A stretch of 8,167 nucleotides of DNA from Spirochaeta sp. (lineage in GTDB: Bacteria > Spirochaetota > Spirochaetia > DSM-2461), in contig DAOVYP010000079.1 in assembly GCA_030635565.1 (NCBI GenBank), positions 1 through 8,167 on the forward strand. Direction: 5' to 3'. The position numbers and the translations under genes are program-made. Under the pieces are notes generated by a model. That model had not been told where the DNA came from, searched no databases, and saw only the letters and a program-made list of their open reading frames with translations. Positions 5,717 through 8,167 of this stretch are shown piece after piece. Each line of letters begins with the position of its first letter. The first letter of the stretch is position 1.

Positions 5717-7030
5717 TTATTTCTGCATCAATGCCCTTTCGAAAGAATGCTGCTCCAAAGCAAGCCTGAGACGTTCGATATAATCCTCGGGAAAAGACCA
5801 GAAAATCTGATTATTCCGCCGGACCAGCCCCCTCTCCTCCGGGGTCAATTCAAGGCCAAGATTCGCGAGTATGTCGCTGCTCACCCAGGGGCTGCTTCTG
5901 AAATACCAATGACCGCTACCTTCTTTTGTACCTTCAAGACCTGAGACGTCGACGAAATCCAGTTTCCCGCTGTTTCTGATAAAATCAATGGCTTCCTGAG
6001 TCGGTCCATCTTCACCCCATGCCTGACCCAGACGGGGATAGTTTCGTATGGATTCGGAAGCATTGAGAGCCTTGTCGCTGTCCGACATGTAAACCGTCAG
6101 GGTTTCAATGGAATCCAGAAGACCATCACTGACATAAAGTCCGAAGAGCTGTCTCTCCACATCCCCGGCGGTGAACAGGACACGCCCTATCTTCGACGTC
6201 TCCGTTTCATCCTCTTGACGTCCCTTTTCCATCAGGCCGATCTGGTGGAGGGCCTGAGAGGCCAGTTTGGTACCGGCGCTGTAGGCGATGATGTTGATTT
6301 TTTCAGCGTCCGTATTCCCCATCAGATACATCAGAAAGTTACGGAACAGTGTGGCCGAGTATTCGGCCGTGTCCACATCGGATATGTAGTTCAATAAGCT
6401 CTGGCCGGAAGGCCAGGAGAAGGCGATAAAGGCTCCGCGGTAACCCATGAAATGCCAGAATTCCGAGGCCACCAGCAGTGGAGCCTCGAAGGATGTATTA
6501 ACACCGTGAACATAGATGAAGATTTCCTTCACCGGATTTTCCGCCAGACGATTGTTGATGATCTCCGCGAAGCGGCCGGCGGGTTCATGCCTGTCCTCGG
6601 GAAGCCGGGAGGGATCTACCAATCCATGAAGAGCTTCATCAAGGGGACCGAATGGAGTGATACCCTCCAGGGCCAGGGGATAAGATTCATCACTGTTCTT
6701 CAGCAAGGCAATATCCCGGACACTGCCCCAGTCGATATCTTCGTTTTCCAGGGCGATATCCGCCATGCCGAGGTGGAGCAGCTGGTCCCGTTCGTTCAGG
6801 TATGGAACTTCGGCATCCTCCTGAGCCGGCATGCGGTTTGTGGCATACAATATCCCGATGGTATCCCGGTCGCTCCATCCCTCGTACCCCTTGAACGGAT
6901 CCAGGGTTCCTTCTCCAAGGACTTCAGGAACCTCCATCAATGGCTGTGTGTAGGGCTTTTGTGTGACACAGGCTAGTGTGAGTGAGAGCGGCAGCAGCAG
7001 GGTGATGTTCAAAATACATACTCGATTCAT
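5717..7030 (-). CDS. DUF900-type alpha/beta-hydrolase lipoprotein (COG4782-like)
   Basis: A putative esterase/lipase-fold enzyme anchored in the envelope; its substrate is unknown. The first 20 residues are a hydrophobic signal ending in LTLAC, so Cys21 would be lipidated; Thr at -3 is atypical, but lipoboxes in some diderms are loose. Numbering from the 7030 ATG, the family signature is IYVHGVNTSFE (171-181) with the oxyanion HG, IAFSWPSGQS (202-211), and INIIAYSAGTKLA (245-257) with Ser251 as nucleophile. The nucleophile elbow is AYSAG instead of the usual GHSMG. A later Asp in AGDVERQLF (288-296) and His in SGHWYF (372-377) could complete the triad. An in-frame ATG at 7039 is possible, but it is contained in a perfect TATAAT box, so 7030 is preferred. 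The gene is single, divergent from the HAD gene. The fold is well supported, the role is not. Confidence 0.85.
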   Translation of the reverse strand: MNRVCILNITLLLPLSLTLACVTQKPYTQPLMEVPEVLGEGTLDPFKGYEGWSDRDTIGILYATNRMPAQEDAEVPYLNERDQLLHLGMADIALENEDIDWGSVRDIALLKNSDESYPLALEGITPFGPLDEALHGLVDPSRLPEDRHEPAGRFAEIINNRLAENPVKEIFIYVHGVNTSFEAPLLVASEFWHFMGYRGAFIAFSWPSGQSLLNYISDVDTAEYSATLFRNFLMYLMGNTDAEKINIIAYSAGTKLASQALHQIGLMEKGRQEDETETSKIGRVLFTAGDVERQLFGLYVSDGLLDSIETLTVYMSDSDKALNASESIRNYPRLGQAWGEDGPTQEAIDFIRNSGKLDFVDVSGLEGTKEGSGHWYFRSSPWVSSDILANLGLELTPEERGLVRRNNQIFWSFPEDYIERLRLALEQHSFERALMQK

Positions 7031-7031
7031 A

Positions 7032-7061
7032 AGCAACATTATAACCTATTCTCAGGTTGCT
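7032..7061. promoter_or_regulatory. Nested inverted repeats in a divergent promoter region
   Basis: AGCAAC (7032-7037) mirrors GTTGCT (7056-7061), and AACCT (7043-7047) mirrors AGGTT (7054-7058). The two right arms overlap, so the repeats are alternatives. They lie between the lipoprotein and HAD genes and overlap the TATAAT box. An operator is possible; chance is not excluded. Confidence 0.25.
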
Positions 7062-7066
7062 GTTCC
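7038..7066 (-). promoter_or_regulatory. Promoter of the hydrolase lipoprotein gene
   Basis: Consensus TATAAT (7038-7043, minus strand) ends 7 bases before the ATG at 7030. The -35 at 17 bases is poor (GGAACA, 7061-7066). The position again predicts a leaderless transcript. Confidence 0.5.
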
Positions 7067-7082
7067 TGCAATGATAAGACCC

Positions 7083-7736
7083 ATGAAAGCCGTTATTTTC
7101 GATTTGGACGGGGTTATCATCGACAGCGAGCCGCTGCACTTCCGGCTTGAAACGCAACTGTTCAGTGAACTCGGTATCACGCTGACCGATGCTGAATACG
7201 AAAGCTTCGTCGGCACTGCCGGCCGTGAGATGTTCACCCGGCTGAAAGACCGATTCGATCTGCCCCAGTCCGTTGAAGATATGCTTACCGAAGGACGTCG
7301 CCGATATATGGAGGTTCTGCAGAATGAAGGCATCCCGGTGATACCCGGCATCCCTGAGCTTGTTGCCGCACTGTCTGAAGCCGGTATGCATCTGGCAGTG
7401 GCCTCATCGGCCCCCCACGAACAAATCGATCTGGTGATAGGAGACTCCGATCTTGAGGACGGCCTCGGGAGGTTCTTCCCCGTTCGGGTGAGCGGCGATG
7501 ATGTGAACCGCAGCAAACCGCATCCCGCCATATTCCTGAAAACCGCTGAACTCCTGAAAATCGCCCCGGAGGACTGTTGGGTTATAGAGGATTCGGAGAA
7601 CGGTATTAAATCCGCACTGTCGGCTGGAATGTCCTGCATCGCTTTTGAGAACCCGAAAACCGGTTTCCAGAATCTCTCCCGGGCGAACCGGCAAATCCGG
7701 GAGATAAGCGATGCTGCCGGGATAATTCTGGGTTAA
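7083..7736 (+). CDS. HAD-superfamily phosphatase, beta-phosphoglucomutase-like
   Basis: A 217-residue cytoplasmic HAD hydrolase of the subfamily with a helical cap after motif I, which includes beta-phosphoglucomutase and sugar-phosphate phosphatases. All four motifs are seen: FDLDGV (6-11) with nucleophile Asp7 and acid/base Asp9; VASSAP (106-111) with the motif II Ser; SKPHP (144-148) with Lys145; and VIEDSENGI (167-175) with the metal-binding Glu/Asp. The cap runs about residues 15-85. Phosphatase versus mutase activity and the sugar phosphate cannot be settled from sequence. The start at 7083 gives the canonical MKAVIFDLDGV; longer frames run back into the lipoprotein gene. There is no Shine-Dalgarno. 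A weak -10 (AATGAT, 7070-7075) ends 7 bases upstream. The gene is single, divergent from the lipoprotein gene; I see no strong terminator after it. Confidence 0.92.
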   Translation: MKAVIFDLDGVIIDSEPLHFRLETQLFSELGITLTDAEYESFVGTAGREMFTRLKDRFDLPQSVEDMLTEGRRRYMEVLQNEGIPVIPGIPELVAALSEAGMHLAVASSAPHEQIDLVIGDSDLEDGLGRFFPVRVSGDDVNRSKPHPAIFLKTAELLKIAPEDCWVIEDSENGIKSALSAGMSCIAFENPKTGFQNLSRANRQIREISDAAGIILG

Positions 7737-7770
7737 GCAATCCGAAAATTACATGCTTTGCAGATGGTTG

Positions 7771-7799
7771 TTGATTTTCAGCCGGATTTCCACCATTCT
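7771..7799 (+). promoter_or_regulatory. Candidate promoter of the M48-like fragment
   Basis: TTGATT (7771-7776), a 17-base spacer and CATTCT (7794-7799), ending 7 bases before the ATG at 7807. The hexamers are weak, but the geometry matches the other leading genes of the window. Nothing else is seen in 7737-7806. Confidence 0.3.
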
Positions 7800-7806
7800 G
7801 CGCAAC

Positions 7807-7959
7807 ATGAATCCCACTCTCATCCTCGTCATCTATCTCGGCCTGTTTTTCCTGGATTTTCTGCTGGACTGGTTCCTCGACATCCTCAACATCAATTCGT
7901 CAATCAAGAATCGGGATCGGATTCCCGAGACATTCATCAGCAACGGATCGACATCGTAA
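7807..7959 (+). pseudogene. 5' fragment of an M48 (CAAX-type) metalloprotease, interrupted
   Basis: From ATG 7807 the frame gives a strongly hydrophobic segment (residues 3-28, LILVIYLGLFFLDFLLDW onward), then LNINSSIKNRDRIPETF (28-43). This resembles the membrane N-terminus of M48/CAAX-type peptidases, where a first helix is followed by a LN...+..+IPE.F-like linker. After about residue 45 (near 7942) the resemblance ends, and the frame stops at 7959 after NGSTS. The zinc motif HExxH, which should come much later, is absent, so the product cannot be an active protease. The cut coincides with the place where the oppositely oriented exported protein loses its own sense. A short genuine membrane peptide is a less likely alternative. 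Family recognition rests on a short segment, hence moderate confidence. Confidence 0.5.
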
Positions 7960-8132
7960 CCGTAGTAACGATCATATTCCCAACCGGTCGGCGCTGCAGT
8001 GCTCGTATCGCCGGGATTGGGAACCAATGCCAGATCATCCTCGAAATCCGCGTTGGTGAGAACCCCGGCGTTCGCGCTCGAGACTACAAGCCCCGCCACA
8101 GCAAACATCAACAATAATACTTTTCGCATCAT
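7833..8132 (-). CDS. N-terminal part of an exported protein of unknown function, apparently truncated
   Basis: The first 22 residues (MRKVLLLMFAVAG core, ending SSANA) form a textbook Sec signal peptide with an ANA cleavage site. The mature start, GVLTNADFEDD, then a Pro/Thr-rich turn and TGWEYDRYYGYDVDP, resembles the opening of secreted beta-sandwich proteins (many of them PEP-CTERM-type) that begin with an N-x-x-FE motif and a GW. From about residue 64 (position 7943 downward) the sequence lies opposite the M48-like fragment and becomes Arg/Ser-rich, with no secreted-domain character. The true gene is therefore probably cut near 7930-7950 and the 99-residue frame is an accident. The start is firm: GGAGG (8139-8143) lies 6 bases before it. 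This strong Shine-Dalgarno differs from the leading genes to the left and may mean another origin. No function can be assigned. Confidence 0.55.
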   Translation of the reverse strand: MMRKVLLLMFAVAGLVVSSANAGVLTNADFEDDLALVPNPGDTSTAAPTGWEYDRYYGYDVDPLLMNVSGIRSRFLIDELMLRMSRNQSSRKSRKNRPR

Positions 8133-8138
8133 CCATTA

Positions 8139-8143
8139 CCTCC
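8139..8143 (-). promoter_or_regulatory. Strong Shine-Dalgarno of the exported-protein fragment
   Basis: GGAGG on the minus strand, 6 bases from the ATG at 8132. It fixes the MMRK start; an out-of-frame ATG lies between. Confidence 0.7.
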
Positions 8144-8167
8144 AAAAAGACAATTAAACTTTAACCT

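Noticed and set aside
6963..7082. Upstream extension of the HAD gene to an ATG at 6963
   Set aside because: It overlaps the start of the divergent lipoprotein gene and adds 40 residues before the canonical MKAVIFDLDGV start.
1..8167. CRISPR arrays, tRNA or rRNA genes, transposases
   Set aside because: No regularly spaced repeats, cloverleaf-like segments, rRNA-like sequence or transposase motifs were seen by eye.

Overview
The window is an accessory-looking but gene-dense stretch of a bacterial chromosome or contig with moderately high GC. The best guess is a spirochaete-like or other deep-branching Gram-negative (diderm) bacterium. The guess rests on a PTS IIA protein carrying an N-terminal excisionase/MerR-type helix-turn-helix, which I recall from Spirochaetia, on a lipoprotein with a loose lipobox, and on an exported copper oxidase. 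It is an inference, not an identification.

Layout, left to right. 1-666 (+) is the 3' part of a DUF434/DUF5616 protein that looks PIN/NYN-like. 686-2128 (-) is an exported multicopper oxidase, convergent with it. 2213-2866 (+) is a P-loop nucleoside/pantothenate-kinase-like protein, divergent from the oxidase across an AT-rich 84-bp promoter region. 2873-5663 (-) is a three-gene operon, transcribed in the order HTH-EIIA, EIIA fused to a PII-like domain, then a CPA2-type cation:proton antiporter. 5717-7030 (-) is a DUF900-type alpha/beta-hydrolase lipoprotein. 7083-7736 (+) is a HAD phosphatase of the beta-phosphoglucomutase type. 7807 to about 7945 (+) resembles the N-terminus of an M48 (CAAX-type) metalloprotease that breaks off. 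It runs head-on into a short exported-protein N-terminus read from 8132 on the minus strand.

Three things stand out. First, the EIIA/EIIA-PII/antiporter operon carries no EIIB or EIIC sugar permease. It reads as a regulatory module in which PTS phosphorylation state, and possibly a small ligand of the PII-like domain, control ion exchange. The first protein could also act on its own promoter, where GACATTA occurs three times at near-helical spacing. Second, the first gene of each transcription unit repeatedly has a -10 box ending 6-8 bases before its ATG and no Shine-Dalgarno. The operon-internal EIIA gene at 4929 instead has a clear AAGGA site. This suggests leaderless mRNAs for leading genes. 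Third, the right end holds a rearrangement or assembly junction near 7930-7950, where two truncated genes of opposite orientation meet. The right-most fragment uses a strong GGAGG site, unlike its neighbours.

I saw no tRNA, rRNA, CRISPR array, insertion sequence or complete transposase.
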